Source: Streptomyces naganishii JCM 4654 (GTDB taxonomy: Bacteria > Actinomycetota > Actinomycetes > Streptomycetales > Streptomycetaceae). Taken from it: a DNA stretch of 64,000 bases. Position 1 is the stretch's first letter, and every line of letters starts with the position of its first letter. The notes beneath the pieces were generated by a model that was not told the DNA's origin, ran no database searches, and saw nothing but the letters and a program-made list of their open reading frames with translations. The DNA is taken from positions 186,001 to 250,000 of the forward strand of contig NZ_BMVF01000005.1 of the NCBI RefSeq assembly GCF_014650575.1, given 5' to 3'. Position numbers and translations under genes: made by a program. Of the stretch, positions 45,783 to 54,469 are shown one piece after another.

Positions 45783-46466
45783 GTGGCCCCCACACAGGAG
45801 AGCCCTCGCCGTCGCGAGGTGCTGGCCGTGCTGCGCGCCGCCGACGAGCCGCTGGGCGTCACCGAGACGGCCGGGCGGATCGGCGTGCACCCCAACACCG
45901 TGCGGTTCCACCTCGAGGCCCTGGTGGCCGAGGGGCTGGTCGAGCGGCGGATCGAGGAGCCCTCGGGCCCCGGCCGTCCCCGTACCGTCTACGCGCCCCG
46001 GCCCGGCATGGACCGCCGCGGGACGCGCAGTTACCGGCTGCTGGCGCAGATCCTGCTCGGTCAGCTCGCGTCCCGGGGCCGAGGGGCACGGGAGGAGGCG
46101 GCGGAGGCGGGCCGGGCCTGGGGGCGGTTCCTGGTCGATCCGCTGCCGCCCTACCGCAAGCCGACGGCCGCGCAGTCGGCGGAGCGCCTGGTGGCCCTGC
46201 TCGACGACCTCGGCTTCGCCCCCGAACCCGAGGGCGCCGGCGAGACCGAGGTCCCTGCGCGGATCCGGCTGCGCCACTGCCCCTTCCTGGAACTGGCCGA
46301 GGAATACGGCGAGTTGGTCTGCCCGGTCCATCTGGGCCTGATGCAGGGCGCGTTGGCCGAACTGGGCGCCCCGCTGACCGCGACCGGCCTGGAGCCGTTC
46401 GCCCGGCCCGACTTCTGTCTGGCCCACCTGGCCGGGAGCAACGACCCGGCCGCGACGGCCGGGTGA
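45783..46466 (+). CDS. SufR-like helix-turn-helix regulator with possible Fe-S cysteines
   Basis: A 227-residue regulator. The DeoR/ArsR-type helix-turn-helix (about residues 8-75) has VTETAGRIGVHPNTVRFHLEALVAEGLVER. The C-terminal domain has LRHCPFLELAEEYGELVCPVHLGLMQGAL and a later DFCLAHL, giving a Cys pattern like SufR-type [Fe-S] sensors. It may sense redox or Fe-S status. The GTG at 45783 follows a purine-rich GGAAGGGGTGAG region. The likely target is the membrane protein gene downstream, itself, or the divergent PemK-like gene. The suf operon is not in this window. Confidence 0.72.
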   Translation: MAPTQESPRRREVLAVLRAADEPLGVTETAGRIGVHPNTVRFHLEALVAEGLVERRIEEPSGPGRPRTVYAPRPGMDRRGTRSYRLLAQILLGQLASRGRGAREEAAEAGRAWGRFLVDPLPPYRKPTAAQSAERLVALLDDLGFAPEPEGAGETEVPARIRLRHCPFLELAEEYGELVCPVHLGLMQGALAELGAPLTATGLEPFARPDFCLAHLAGSNDPAATAG

Positions 46467-46470
46467 CGCG

Positions 46471-46565
46471 ACCGGACGACTCCCACCGGAACGACTCCCA
46501 CCGGACGACCTGACCGGACGACTCGGCCGGATGACTCGATCGGACGGCTCGGCCGGATGACGTGA
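46471..46565. repeat. About seven degenerate CCGGACGACTC-type direct repeats
   Basis: Units of 12-15 bp such as CCGGACGACTCCCA, CCGGACGACTCGG and CCGGATGACTCGAT follow one another right after the regulator stop codon and fill most of the gap before the next gene. Confidence 0.8.
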
Positions 46566-46604
46566 ACAGGCCGCGGGTCTCCGCGGCGGAAAGGCAACAC
46601 TTCG

Positions 46605-47033
46605 ATGAACACCACGTCGGCCGCCACGGCGAGCGCGGTCACCTTCGTCTGGCTCGGGATGGTGCTGGCGATCTCCTTCCTCGAGGCCCCGCTGAAGTTC
46701 CGCGCCCCCGGTGTGACCATTCCGATCGGCCTCGGCATCGGCCGCATGGTCTTCCGGGCGCTGAACCTCGTGGAGGCCGCCCTGGCCGCCGTGGTCGTCG
46801 TCGCGGTGGCCGTGGGCGGGGCGCCGGCCGCGACCGTGGGCCTGACCGCGGCCGTCGTCGTCCTGCTCCTGGCCCAGCTGGTCTTCGTACGCCCCCGGCT
46901 CAACCGCCGCTCCGACCGCGTCCTGGCCGGCGAGGAGGGCCCCCGCTCGCGCGGCCACCTGGTCTACGTGGCCCTGGAGATCGCCAAGGTCGCGGTCCTG
47001 ATCGCCCTGGGCATCGGCCTGCTGACGGCCTGA
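46605..47033 (+). CDS. Small integral membrane protein (four helices, unknown function)
   Basis: A 142-residue membrane protein with hydrophobic segments at VTFVWLGMVLAISFLEAPL, LNLVEAALAAVVVVAVAVGG, VGLTAAVVVLLLAQLVFV and LVYVALEIAKVAVLIALGIGLL. It keeps the EAPLKFRAPG loop after helix one. It looks like a DUF4149-type protein, but I am not sure of the family. It follows the SufR-like regulator gene on the same strand after a repeat array, so shared regulation is possible. Confidence 0.72.
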   Translation: MNTTSAATASAVTFVWLGMVLAISFLEAPLKFRAPGVTIPIGLGIGRMVFRALNLVEAALAAVVVVAVAVGGAPAATVGLTAAVVVLLLAQLVFVRPRLNRRSDRVLAGEEGPRSRGHLVYVALEIAKVAVLIALGIGLLTA

Positions 47034-47104
47034 ACGGCATCCCGGCGCCTCGGAGCCGGCGGATCGGCCAGGCGCCGGCGTGGCGGGTCGCGCGCGGTGC
47101 CTGG

Positions 47105-48532
47105 TCAGGCCGCCGGAGCGTCCGCGACCGCCGGCCGGGGCGGCGGCCACCGCTCGTGCCAGCGCAGGTCCGCCTCCAACTGCGCGGCCAGCGAGACCAG
47201 CAGCGGCTCGCTGTGCGCCGGCCCGAGCAGCTGCGCGCCCACGGGCAGGCCGCCCGCGACGAACCCGGCGGGGACGTTCACGCCGGGCCAGCCCAGCACG
47301 TTCCACGGCCAGGCGTAGGGGCAGGCGGCGATCATCGCGCGGTCGGTGGCAAAGCCGCTCAGCTCGGCCATGGCGCCGATCCGGGGCGGGACGGCGGCCG
47401 TCGTCGGCGCGAGGATCACGTCGTACGACTCGAAGAACCGGCCGATGCGCCGGTGCAGCACCGCCTCCGCGCGCCGTGCCACGCGCAGCGGCGCCCCGCC
47501 GAGCAGCCGCCCCAGCCGGGCGGCGCCGCGGGTGCGCGGGTCGAGCAGCGCCGGCTCGGGCGCGTCGCTCACCCACTCCGCGATGCCGGCCGTGGCACGC
47601 GGCACGAAGGTCAGCCCGATCTGGCCGTAGGGTGGGTCGGCCTCCTCGACGTGGTGCCCCAACCCGGCCAGTTTCCCGGCCAGTTCGACGACACGCGCCC
47701 GTATCCCGGGGTCGAGCCGCACCGGCAGGGCGGTGAACGGCGGCTTGAGTGAGAGCGCGATGCGCAGCCTGCCCGGCTCCCGGGTCGCGGCGGCCCGGAC
47801 GTCCAGGGCCGGCGGCTGGTGGGGGTCGTCCGGGTGGTTCCCGGCGGCCGCGTCCAGCAGCAGGGCCGCGTCGTCGACCGTGCGCGCCAGGGTGCCGTTG
47901 ACCGTGATGCCCTGGAAGGACTCGCCGCGCGGCCAGGTCGACAGGCGTCCCCGCTGCGGCTTGATCCCGACCAGATGCGTCCAGGCGGCCGGGATGCGCA
48001 CCGAGCCGGCGCCGTCCGAGCCGAGGGCGGCCGGCACCAGCCCGGCGGCGACCGCGGCCGCCGAACCGCCCGAGGAGCCGCCCGGGGTCCTGGCGGTGTC
48101 CCAGGGATTGCGCGTCTCGCCGAACGCCGGGCCCTCGGTGAAGGGCCACTGTCCCAGCTCGCAGGTGTTGGTCTTGCCGACGATCACCGCACCCGCCGCG
48201 CGCAGCCGCCGTACCGCCTCGCCGTCCTCGGCCACCGCCGGGAACGCGCCCCGGCAGCCGAACGCGGTCGGCTCGCCCGCCACGTCCATGTCGTCCTTCA
48301 CCGCCACCGGCACCCCGAGCAGCGGCGGCCGGTCCCCGGCGGACAGCCGGCGGTCGGCCGCGTCCGCCTCGGCGAGCGCGGCCTCGGCGCGGACGATGCG
48401 GAAGGCGTTCAGGGACGTCTGCGTGGCCTCGATCCGGGCCAGCGCCTCCTCGACCAGGGTGCGGGACGACACCTCCCCTTCGGCCAGTGCGCGGGCGGTC
48501 TCGGCCAGACCTGCGGCACGGTCGAGCGTCAT
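47105..48532 (-). CDS. Amidase signature family hydrolase
   Basis: A 475-residue amidase. The Ser-cisSer-Lys triad is carried by VPVAVKDD (Lys), the Gly/Ser-rich TPGGSSGGSAAAVAAG and GSDGAGSVRIPAAW. It hydrolyses an unknown amide; GatA-like tRNA work is unlikely because there is no gatB or gatC beside it. The ATG at 48530-48532 has CGGAGGTG 8 bp upstream. It is convergent with the membrane protein gene. Confidence 0.88.
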   Translation of the reverse strand: MTLDRAAGLAETARALAEGEVSSRTLVEEALARIEATQTSLNAFRIVRAEAALAEADAADRRLSAGDRPPLLGVPVAVKDDMDVAGEPTAFGCRGAFPAVAEDGEAVRRLRAAGAVIVGKTNTCELGQWPFTEGPAFGETRNPWDTARTPGGSSGGSAAAVAAGLVPAALGSDGAGSVRIPAAWTHLVGIKPQRGRLSTWPRGESFQGITVNGTLARTVDDAALLLDAAAGNHPDDPHQPPALDVRAAATREPGRLRIALSLKPPFTALPVRLDPGIRARVVELAGKLAGLGHHVEEADPPYGQIGLTFVPRATAGIAEWVSDAPEPALLDPRTRGAARLGRLLGGAPLRVARRAEAVLHRRIGRFFESYDVILAPTTAAVPPRIGAMAELSGFATDRAMIAACPYAWPWNVLGWPGVNVPAGFVAGGLPVGAQLLGPAHSEPLLVSLAAQLEADLRWHERWPPPRPAVADAPAA

Positions 48533-49035
48533 GCGGAACACCTCCGGGAGCGCGTTGTCTACCGAACGGTAACCTCCGTGCCCCGGAAGGGGAACCGCTG
48601 ATGGATCAGGTTCGGACAGCCGCGGGAGGAGCCGGGGCGGCCGCTCGTCCAGGAAGGGTCGGCGGCGGGAGGGGATGCGGGAATGTGCGTGGTGCGCATG
48701 GGGGGATGTCCTTCGGCCGGGTGGGGGTGTGGGGGAGTCAGTGTCAGGCGAGGGGCGGCCCGGATCGGGGGCGGGGCCGCGGCGAGGGTGTGCGACGGCC
48801 TGCGGTCCGTGCGGGTGCGGGCGGAGGGGTGGGCGCCCGCTGCGGAGGAGCGCGCGCCGGCCGGCCGTGTGCGGCGCGGGCGTACACGCGGGCGTGTGGG
48901 CCCTTCCCCGGGGCGCCCACTGTGTCACCCGCCAACAACGCCTGGCAACCGGCGAGTCGGCGACTAGAATGTGCGGTGTGGCAGAGCGGCCGGTCACCCG
49001 GCCGGCCCGGACGCGCCACGTGACGGTGGTGGCCC
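48533..49035. other. 503-bp gap before the Ser/Thr kinase gene
   Basis: It is G-rich on the plus strand. Open frames here have Arg/Gly/Ala-rich translations with no domain and no convincing start. It holds the amidase promoter region and, at its right end, a plausible kinase promoter. Confidence 0.5.
48943..48970 (+). promoter_or_regulatory. Possible vegetative promoter of the Ser/Thr kinase gene
   Basis: TGGCAA (48943-48948) and TAGAAT (48965-48970) are separated by 16 bp and stand out in GC-rich sequence, about 65 bp before the kinase start codon. Confidence 0.4.
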
Positions 49036-50175
49036 ATGGACCCGTCGCCGGACGACGTGAGCCGGTACGCGAACCGGCCCTCCGGCCTGACCGGCACGGA
49101 GATCGCGGGCTACCGCGTGGAGCGCGAGCTCGGCCGCGGCGGCATGGCCGTCGTGTACTGCGCGAAGGACCTCCGCCTCGACCGCACGGTCGCCCTCAAG
49201 CTCCTCGCCCCCGGACTCGCCCGCAACGACACCTTCCGCCGCCGCTTCACCCACGAGTCCCGCGTGGCCGCCGCCATCGAGCACCCGCACATCGTCCCCA
49301 TCTTCGAGGCCGGCGAGACGGACGGCGTGCTCTACATCGCCATGCGCTACGTCTCCGGCCTCGACCTGCGCGCCCTGCTCGACCGGGACGGCCCGCTGCC
49401 GGTGGCGACCGCCCTGCGCATCGCCGCCCAGCTCGCCTCCGCCCTCGACGCGGCCCACGAGCACAACCTGGTGCACCGGGACGTCAAACCCGGCAACGTC
49501 CTGGTCGCCAAGGGCGTGGACAGCGACCACCCCGAGCACGTCTACCTCACCGACTTCGGGCTGACGAAGAAGTCGCTGTCGCTGACCGGGTTCACCACCG
49601 TCGGCGAGTTCGTCGGCACCCTCGACTACGTGGCGCCCGAGCAGATCTCCGGCCGCCCGGTCGACGGCAGGTGCGACCTCTACAGCCTCGCCTGCGTCGT
49701 CCACGAGACCCTCACCGGCGCGCCGCCCTTCCAGCGCGACGAGGACATCGCCCTGCTGTGGGCGCACCAGTACGACCAGCCGCCCGCCCTGACCGCCAAG
49801 CGGCCCGACATCGCGCCGGAAGCGGACGCGGTGATGGCCAAGGCGCTGGCGAAGGTCCCCGAGGACCGCTACGACTCCTGCCTGGAGTTCGTCGCGGCCC
49901 TGCGCGCCGCCACCCGCGTGCGGCCGGCGCCCGCGCGGGACTCCGGGCCCGGGACCACCAGGCCGCTCACCCGGGTCGACACCCGAGCGCCCGCGGTGCC
50001 GGTGCCGGCCGAGGCCTCCGTAGTCTCCGAGGCATCCTTGGCGTCCGAGGCCTCCGAGACCTGCGTAGCCGCCGGGGCCTCCGAAGCGGCACCGGGTTCC
50101 GAGGGGGCCGGGACCCCGGGCGCGCCTCCGGAACCGCCTTCCTGGGCCCGGCCCGTGTTCCGTGGCCGGGTCTGA
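49036..50175 (+). CDS. Hanks-type serine/threonine protein kinase
   Basis: A 379-residue cytosolic kinase. The kinase domain (about residues 24-290) has the glycine loop ELGRGGMAVVYCA, the Lys in VALKLL, the catalytic HRDVKPGNVL, DFGLTKKSLS, APEQISG, and DLYSLACVVHETLTG. The C-terminal tail is Pro, Ala, Ser and Glu rich with repeated SEAS units and no membrane segment or sensor domain. Its substrate is unknown. It is convergent with the SpoIIE phosphatase gene; a functional link is only suggested by position. Confidence 0.9.
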   Translation: MDPSPDDVSRYANRPSGLTGTEIAGYRVERELGRGGMAVVYCAKDLRLDRTVALKLLAPGLARNDTFRRRFTHESRVAAAIEHPHIVPIFEAGETDGVLYIAMRYVSGLDLRALLDRDGPLPVATALRIAAQLASALDAAHEHNLVHRDVKPGNVLVAKGVDSDHPEHVYLTDFGLTKKSLSLTGFTTVGEFVGTLDYVAPEQISGRPVDGRCDLYSLACVVHETLTGAPPFQRDEDIALLWAHQYDQPPALTAKRPDIAPEADAVMAKALAKVPEDRYDSCLEFVAALRAATRVRPAPARDSGPGTTRPLTRVDTRAPAVPVPAEASVVSEASLASEASETCVAAGASEAAPGSEGAGTPGAPPEPPSWARPVFRGRV

Positions 50176-50203
50176 TGGAGCACCCGCACGCCTGAAAGGT
50201 TTG

Positions 50204-50227
50204 ACCGCAACCGCAACCGCAACCGCG
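50204..50227. repeat. Short tandem ACCGCA repeat
   Basis: Three copies of ACCGCA and a fourth variant lie between the convergent kinase and phosphatase genes. Confidence 0.75.
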
Positions 50228-50242
50228 CCCGGGGCTACGGCG

Positions 50243-52393
50243 TCACGGCGTCGTCAGCGACTGCTCCGCCCAGACCGTCTTGCCGATCCGGTCGTGCCGG
50301 GTGCCCCAGCGCTGGGCCAGCTGCGCCACCAGCAGCAGTCCGCGGCCGCCCTCGTCGAAGGTCCGCGCCCGCCGCATGTGCGGGGTGGTGCTGCTGGAGT
50401 CGAAGACCTCGCAGATCAGCGTGGACCCCTGGTGGATCATCCGCAGCTGCACGGGCGGCCGGCCGTAGCGCAGGGCGTTGGTGACCAGCTCGCTGACCAT
50501 CAGCTCGGTGACGAACGCGGCCTCCTCCAGCCCCCACGCGGTGAGCCGGCCGTCCGCGTAGTGGCGGGCGTCGGCGACCACGGAGGCGTCGAAGGGCAGG
50601 TCCCAGGCGGCGACCCGGTCGGCGTGCAGTGCCCGGGTGCGGGCCACCAGCAGCGCCACGTCGTCGTCGGGACGGTGGCTGAGCAGGGCCGTCAGCACGC
50701 GGTCGCAGACGGTGTCCAGGGTGGTGGCGGGGCGGGCCAGCTCGGCGAACATCCTGTCCAGCGCCACGTCGATGTCGTGGTCGCGGGCCTCGAGCAGGCC
50801 GTCGGTGTAGAGGGCGAGGACGCTGCCCTCGGGAAGCTCGGTCTCCACGGCCTCGAAGGGCAGCCCGCCCAGGCCCAGCGGCGGGCCGGCCGGCACGTCC
50901 AGGAAGCGGACCGCGCCGTCCGGGGTGACCACGGCGGGCGGGGGGTGGCCGGCCCGGGCGAGGGTGCAGCGCCGCGACACCGGGTCGTAGACGGCGTAGA
51001 GGCAGGTGGTGCCGATGCCGCCGGCGGTCTCGGCGGCCGGGTCGGTGGCGCTGCCCTCCTCCACGGACAGGTGCAGGACCAGGTCGTCGAGGTGGGTGAG
51101 CAGTTCGTCGGCCGGCAGGTCGACGTCGGCCAGGGTGCGCACCGCGGTCCGTACCCGGCCCATGGTGGCCGAGGCGCGGATGCCGTGCCCGACCACGTCG
51201 CCCACCACCAGGGCGACCCGCGCGCCGGACAGCGGGATGACGTCGAACCAGTCGCCGCCCACCCCCGCCTGGCTGCCCGCCGGCAGATAGCGGGAGGCGA
51301 TGTCCAGGGCCGTCTGGTCGGGCAGGGTCTGCGGGAGCAGGCTGCGCTGGAGGGCCATGGTCGTGGTGCGGGCCCTGGTGTGGCGGCGGGCGTTGTGGAT
51401 GCTGACGGCCGCCCTGGCCGCGAGCTCCTCGGCGGCCAGTACGTCCTCGGGCCCGAAGGGTTCCCGGTCGCGGCGGCGTCCGAAGAGGACCACGCCCAGC
51501 GTGGTGCCGCCCGTCAGCAGCGGCACCGCAAGCAGCGAGTGCGCCCCGAGGGCGCGTAGGGACGCGGCCGCCTCGTCGTGCTCCAGCCAGCGGCCGAAGG
51601 CCGGCTCGGCCGCCGTGTACCGCTCGGGCCGGCCGGTGACCAGGCACCGAACCGGAGGGGACGCGGCCGCGTGGGCGGTCGTGCCGCCGACGGCGCTCGC
51701 CGGTTCGGGTTCGCGCGCGTCCGCCGAACGCAGCGCGGCACGGCGCAGTACGACCGGCTCGGTCGCGGTGGCCGGGGAGGCGTCCTCGGCGGACCGGGGG
51801 AAGTCGAGCAGGTCCACCGCCGTCAGGTCGGCGAGGACCGGCACGGTGACGTCCCCGAGTTCCTGCACGGTGCGCCCGAGGTCGAGGGTCGTGCCGAGCC
51901 GCGCGGCGGCTTCCTTCAGCCGCAGCGCGTTCGGCCGCTCGGCGGCGCCCGGGGCCGGGAGGCCGTCCTGTACGGTCAGGCACACCCCGCGCACCCGTCC
52001 GTCGCCGTCCTTCAGGGGCGTCAGGGAGACCGGCCGGCGGACCTGCGGACCGGCGCCCGCGGTGCGCAGGGCGGCCTCGATGTGCTGGGACTCGCCGGTC
52101 TCCAGTGCCGTACGCATCCGGTCCGCGGCCTCGTCGCAGGACGGACCGGGCGCGATGTCCGCGAGCCGCAGCCCGCGCAACTCGTCCTGGCCGCGCGAGA
52201 GCGCGCGCTCCATCGCCTGGTTGACGCGCAGCAGACGCAGGTCGGGGCCGAAGATCGCCAGCAGGCAGGGGGACTGGTGGAAGGCCCACCCCTCCAGGGT
52301 GGCCTGGGCGGTGCCGATCGCTTCGGACTGGGCCTCGGGCGGGGCCGGGTCACGGGCCGGGCGCTCGCCGGGAGAGGTGGGAAGTCGCTCCAT
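50243..52393 (-). CDS. SpoIIE-family PP2C phosphatase with PAS, GAF and HATPase domains (second copy)
   Basis: A 716-residue signalling protein with the same architecture as the phosphatase at 2288. PAS spans about residues 30-145 (LLAIFGPDLRLLRVNQAMERAL), GAF about 155-320, PP2C/SpoIIE about 335-555 (GVGGDWFDVIPLSG, GDVVGHGIRASATMG, ALYTDGLLEA). The ATPase-like end is about 590-710 (FVTELMVSELVTNALRYG). The output could be an anti-anti-sigma factor, but none lies adjacent. The ATG at 52391-52393 has a weak ribosome site. Confidence 0.87.
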   Translation of the reverse strand: MERLPTSPGERPARDPAPPEAQSEAIGTAQATLEGWAFHQSPCLLAIFGPDLRLLRVNQAMERALSRGQDELRGLRLADIAPGPSCDEAADRMRTALETGESQHIEAALRTAGAGPQVRRPVSLTPLKDGDGRVRGVCLTVQDGLPAPGAAERPNALRLKEAAARLGTTLDLGRTVQELGDVTVPVLADLTAVDLLDFPRSAEDASPATATEPVVLRRAALRSADAREPEPASAVGGTTAHAAASPPVRCLVTGRPERYTAAEPAFGRWLEHDEAAASLRALGAHSLLAVPLLTGGTTLGVVLFGRRRDREPFGPEDVLAAEELAARAAVSIHNARRHTRARTTTMALQRSLLPQTLPDQTALDIASRYLPAGSQAGVGGDWFDVIPLSGARVALVVGDVVGHGIRASATMGRVRTAVRTLADVDLPADELLTHLDDLVLHLSVEEGSATDPAAETAGGIGTTCLYAVYDPVSRRCTLARAGHPPPAVVTPDGAVRFLDVPAGPPLGLGGLPFEAVETELPEGSVLALYTDGLLEARDHDIDVALDRMFAELARPATTLDTVCDRVLTALLSHRPDDDVALLVARTRALHADRVAAWDLPFDASVVADARHYADGRLTAWGLEEAAFVTELMVSELVTNALRYGRPPVQLRMIHQGSTLICEVFDSSSTTPHMRRARTFDEGGRGLLLVAQLAQRWGTRHDRIGKTVWAEQSLTTP

Positions 52394-52638
52394 CGCCGCT
52401 CATCTCGCCGTTGCTCGTTCGTCGTCCCGCGGCGTGCGCGGGACCTGTACGGCCAGGGCTCTACTGACAAGCATCTTCCCGAGGGCGGCGGAGCACCAAC
52501 GCAGCGCCGGGAGAGCCGGGAGCGCGGAGCCGGAAAGCACGAGGGATCGGCCCGCCCGCCCGGAGGCGTGCCGCCGGCATCCGGCATCCGCATCCGCGTC
52601 GGCACCGGCATCCGCATCTCGGCATTGGCGCCGCACCG

Positions 52639-53619
52639 TCACCGCGCCAGCAGCCTGCGCAGCCAGTCCAGCTGTGCCGCCCGCGCCGCCCTCGACAGGG
52701 CCGCCTGCGGGACGAAGCCGTCGAAGCCGTGGAACCCGCCGGGCCACACGTGCAGTTCGGCGATTCCGCCGGCCTGCCAGATGCGGGAGGCGTAGGCGAC
52801 GACCTCGTCCCGGAAGGTCTCCGCGGACCCCACGTCGAGGAAGGCGGGCGGCAGCCCCGACAGGTCCCCGGCGCGCGCCGGGGCCGCGTAGGGCGACACG
52901 TCCGGGCCGCCGCGCCGGTCGCCGAGCAGTGCCGTCCACGCGGTCTCGTTCGCCGTACGGTCCCAGGTGCCGACGCCCGCCATCTGGTGCGCGGAGGGAG
53001 TGTCGTTGCGGTCGTCGAGCATCGGGTACATCAGCATCTGGCCGAGCGGCCGCGGGCCCCCGCGGTCCCGCAGGAGCAGCGCAAGCGCGGCGGCGAGGCC
53101 ACCGCCCGCGCTGGCGCCGACGAGGACGATCCGGTGCGGGTCGCCGCCGAGTTCCCCGGCGTGTTCCGCGGTCCACAGCAGGCCCGCGTACGCGTCCTCC
53201 ACGGGCGCCGGGTGCGGGTGCTCGGGCGCCAGCCGGTACTCCACCGACACCACGACCGCGTCCAGCTCCTGGGCCCAGGCCAGGGCGGCCTCCACGCCGA
53301 GTCTGCTGTTGCCGAGGACCATGCCGCCGCCGTGCAGATGGTAGAGGACGGGCCGCGGGCCGGCGGTCGCCGGTGCGGCCGGCCGGCAGACGAGAAGGGA
53401 CACGCGGGGCGCGCCGGGCGGCCCCGGCACCTCGCGGTCCTCCACCTCGAAGGCGCCGTCCATGGTCAGGTCCAGCGCGTCCAGCAGTTCCACGGCGGGG
53501 CCGCGCCGGGCGGTCTCGATGTCCTGCGGGGTGAGGCCGGGCCCCATCGTCCCGGCGACCTCCTCCAGGGCGGCGGCGAGTTCGGGGTCGAACGGGGGCG
53601 GGGGCGGGACCGGCGTCAT
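52639..53619 (-). CDS. Alpha/beta hydrolase of the hormone-sensitive lipase (HSL) family
   Basis: A 326-residue esterase. It has the HSL oxyanion motif HLHGGGMVLGN, the nucleophile elbow GASAGGG, and the late catalytic His in WPGGFHGFDGF. YRLAPEHPHPAPVED is typical of the family. It probably cleaves short-chain esters in the cytoplasm; the natural substrate is unknown. The ATG at 53617-53619 is near GGAGACGCC. It lies upstream of the SpoIIE phosphatase gene on the same strand with a 245-bp gap, so a separate promoter is possible. Confidence 0.88.
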   Translation of the reverse strand: MTPVPPPPPFDPELAAALEEVAGTMGPGLTPQDIETARRGPAVELLDALDLTMDGAFEVEDREVPGPPGAPRVSLLVCRPAAPATAGPRPVLYHLHGGGMVLGNSRLGVEAALAWAQELDAVVVSVEYRLAPEHPHPAPVEDAYAGLLWTAEHAGELGGDPHRIVLVGASAGGGLAAALALLLRDRGGPRPLGQMLMYPMLDDRNDTPSAHQMAGVGTWDRTANETAWTALLGDRRGGPDVSPYAAPARAGDLSGLPPAFLDVGSAETFRDEVVAYASRIWQAGGIAELHVWPGGFHGFDGFVPQAALSRAARAAQLDWLRRLLAR

Positions 53620-53723
53620 GGCGTCTCCTCGCGCGGTATGGCGGTGTCGCGGTCGCTCGTACGGCGAGGGTCCGAGTACCCGCCCGTATGCCCGAGGCCG
53701 CGGACGTGCGCGAACGCGGGGAC

Positions 53724-53764
53724 GGCGAAGGGGCCGGAGCCGTAAGGGCTCCGGCCCCTTCGCC
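53724..53764. terminator. Strong hairpin terminator after the FMN reductase gene
   Basis: A perfect 18-bp stem (53724-53741 and 53747-53764) with a 5-nt loop, 20 bp beyond the stop of the minus-strand gene at 53785. Confidence 0.9.
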
Positions 53765-53784
53765 GGTCGTCGTCCCGGCCGGGA

Positions 53785-54348
53785 TCAGGCGGCGACGGCC
53801 TCGCCCGCGTGGCCGTGCAGACGGGCGACGACCTCGGTCAGCTGGGCGGCGACCTCGGCGTCGTCCACCGGGTGGGTCTCGGCGAAGCGGGTCACGGAGC
53901 CGGGGATGGACAGCTTGATGTCCTCGATCACCTTGCCGCCGGCGATGCCCACGGCCTTGCGGGTGTCGTCCTGCGCCCAGACGCCGCCGTACTGGCCGAA
54001 AGCGGTGCCCACCACGGCGACCGGCTTGCCGCCGAAGGCGCCGGCGCCGTACGGACGCGACAGCCAGTCGATGGCGTTCTTCAGGACGGCCGGGATGGTG
54101 CCGTTGTACTCGGGGGAGAAGAGCAGGAAGGCGTCGGCGCCCTGGGCGGCGGCGCGCAGCTCGGCGGCGGAGGCCGGTACGGTGCCCTCTACGTCGATGT
54201 CCTCGTTGTAGAAGGGGACGTCGGCCAGGCCCTCGAACACGACGACCTCGGCGCCCGCGGGGGCGAGCTTCACCGCCGCCTCGGCCAGCTGGCGGTTGTG
54301 GGAACCGGCGCGAAGGCTGCCGACGAGCGCGAGGATGCGAACAGACAT
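53785..54348 (-). CDS. NADPH-dependent FMN reductase family protein
   Basis: A 187-residue flavodoxin-fold reductase. Motifs are LVGSLRAGSHNRQLAE (phosphate loop), LLFSPEYNGTIPAVLKNAIDWLSRP and PVAVVGTAFGQYGG. Relatives reduce quinones, azo dyes or chromate with NADPH. The ATG at 54346-54348 has GGAG 6 bp upstream. It is divergent from a TetR gene with two operator-like palindromes in between, so induction by a TetR ligand such as a quinone is likely. Confidence 0.9.
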   Translation of the reverse strand: MSVRILALVGSLRAGSHNRQLAEAAVKLAPAGAEVVVFEGLADVPFYNEDIDVEGTVPASAAELRAAAQGADAFLLFSPEYNGTIPAVLKNAIDWLSRPYGAGAFGGKPVAVVGTAFGQYGGVWAQDDTRKAVGIAGGKVIEDIKLSIPGSVTRFAETHPVDDAEVAAQLTEVVARLHGHAGEAVAA

Positions 54349-54389
54349 GGGGACTCCAAGAGGGGGGTGAAACACTGCCGAAACAAATC

Positions 54390-54403
54390 CGGACCGAGGT
54401 CCG
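54390..54403. promoter_or_regulatory. TetR operator-like palindrome, site 1
   Basis: CGGACCGAGGTCCG has perfect half-sites around a 2-bp centre. It lies 42 bp upstream of the FMN reductase start. Confidence 0.65.
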
Positions 54404-54426
54404 CTTAATTTTCTACCAGGCTAACC

Positions 54427-54438
54427 GGACCGTGGTCC
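54427..54438. promoter_or_regulatory. TetR operator-like palindrome, site 2
   Basis: GGACCGTGGTCC repeats the same half-sites. Its centre is 36 bp from that of site 1, and it lies 32 bp upstream of the TetR start. Confidence 0.65.
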
Positions 54439-54469
54439 AGTTTTGTTCCCCATGCTTTACGCTGTCTTC

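Noticed and set aside
48601..49023. Possible small gene starting at ATG 48601
   Set aside because: Its translation is Arg/Gly/Ala-rich, has no domain and lacks normal codon bias, and a plausible promoter for the kinase gene lies inside it.
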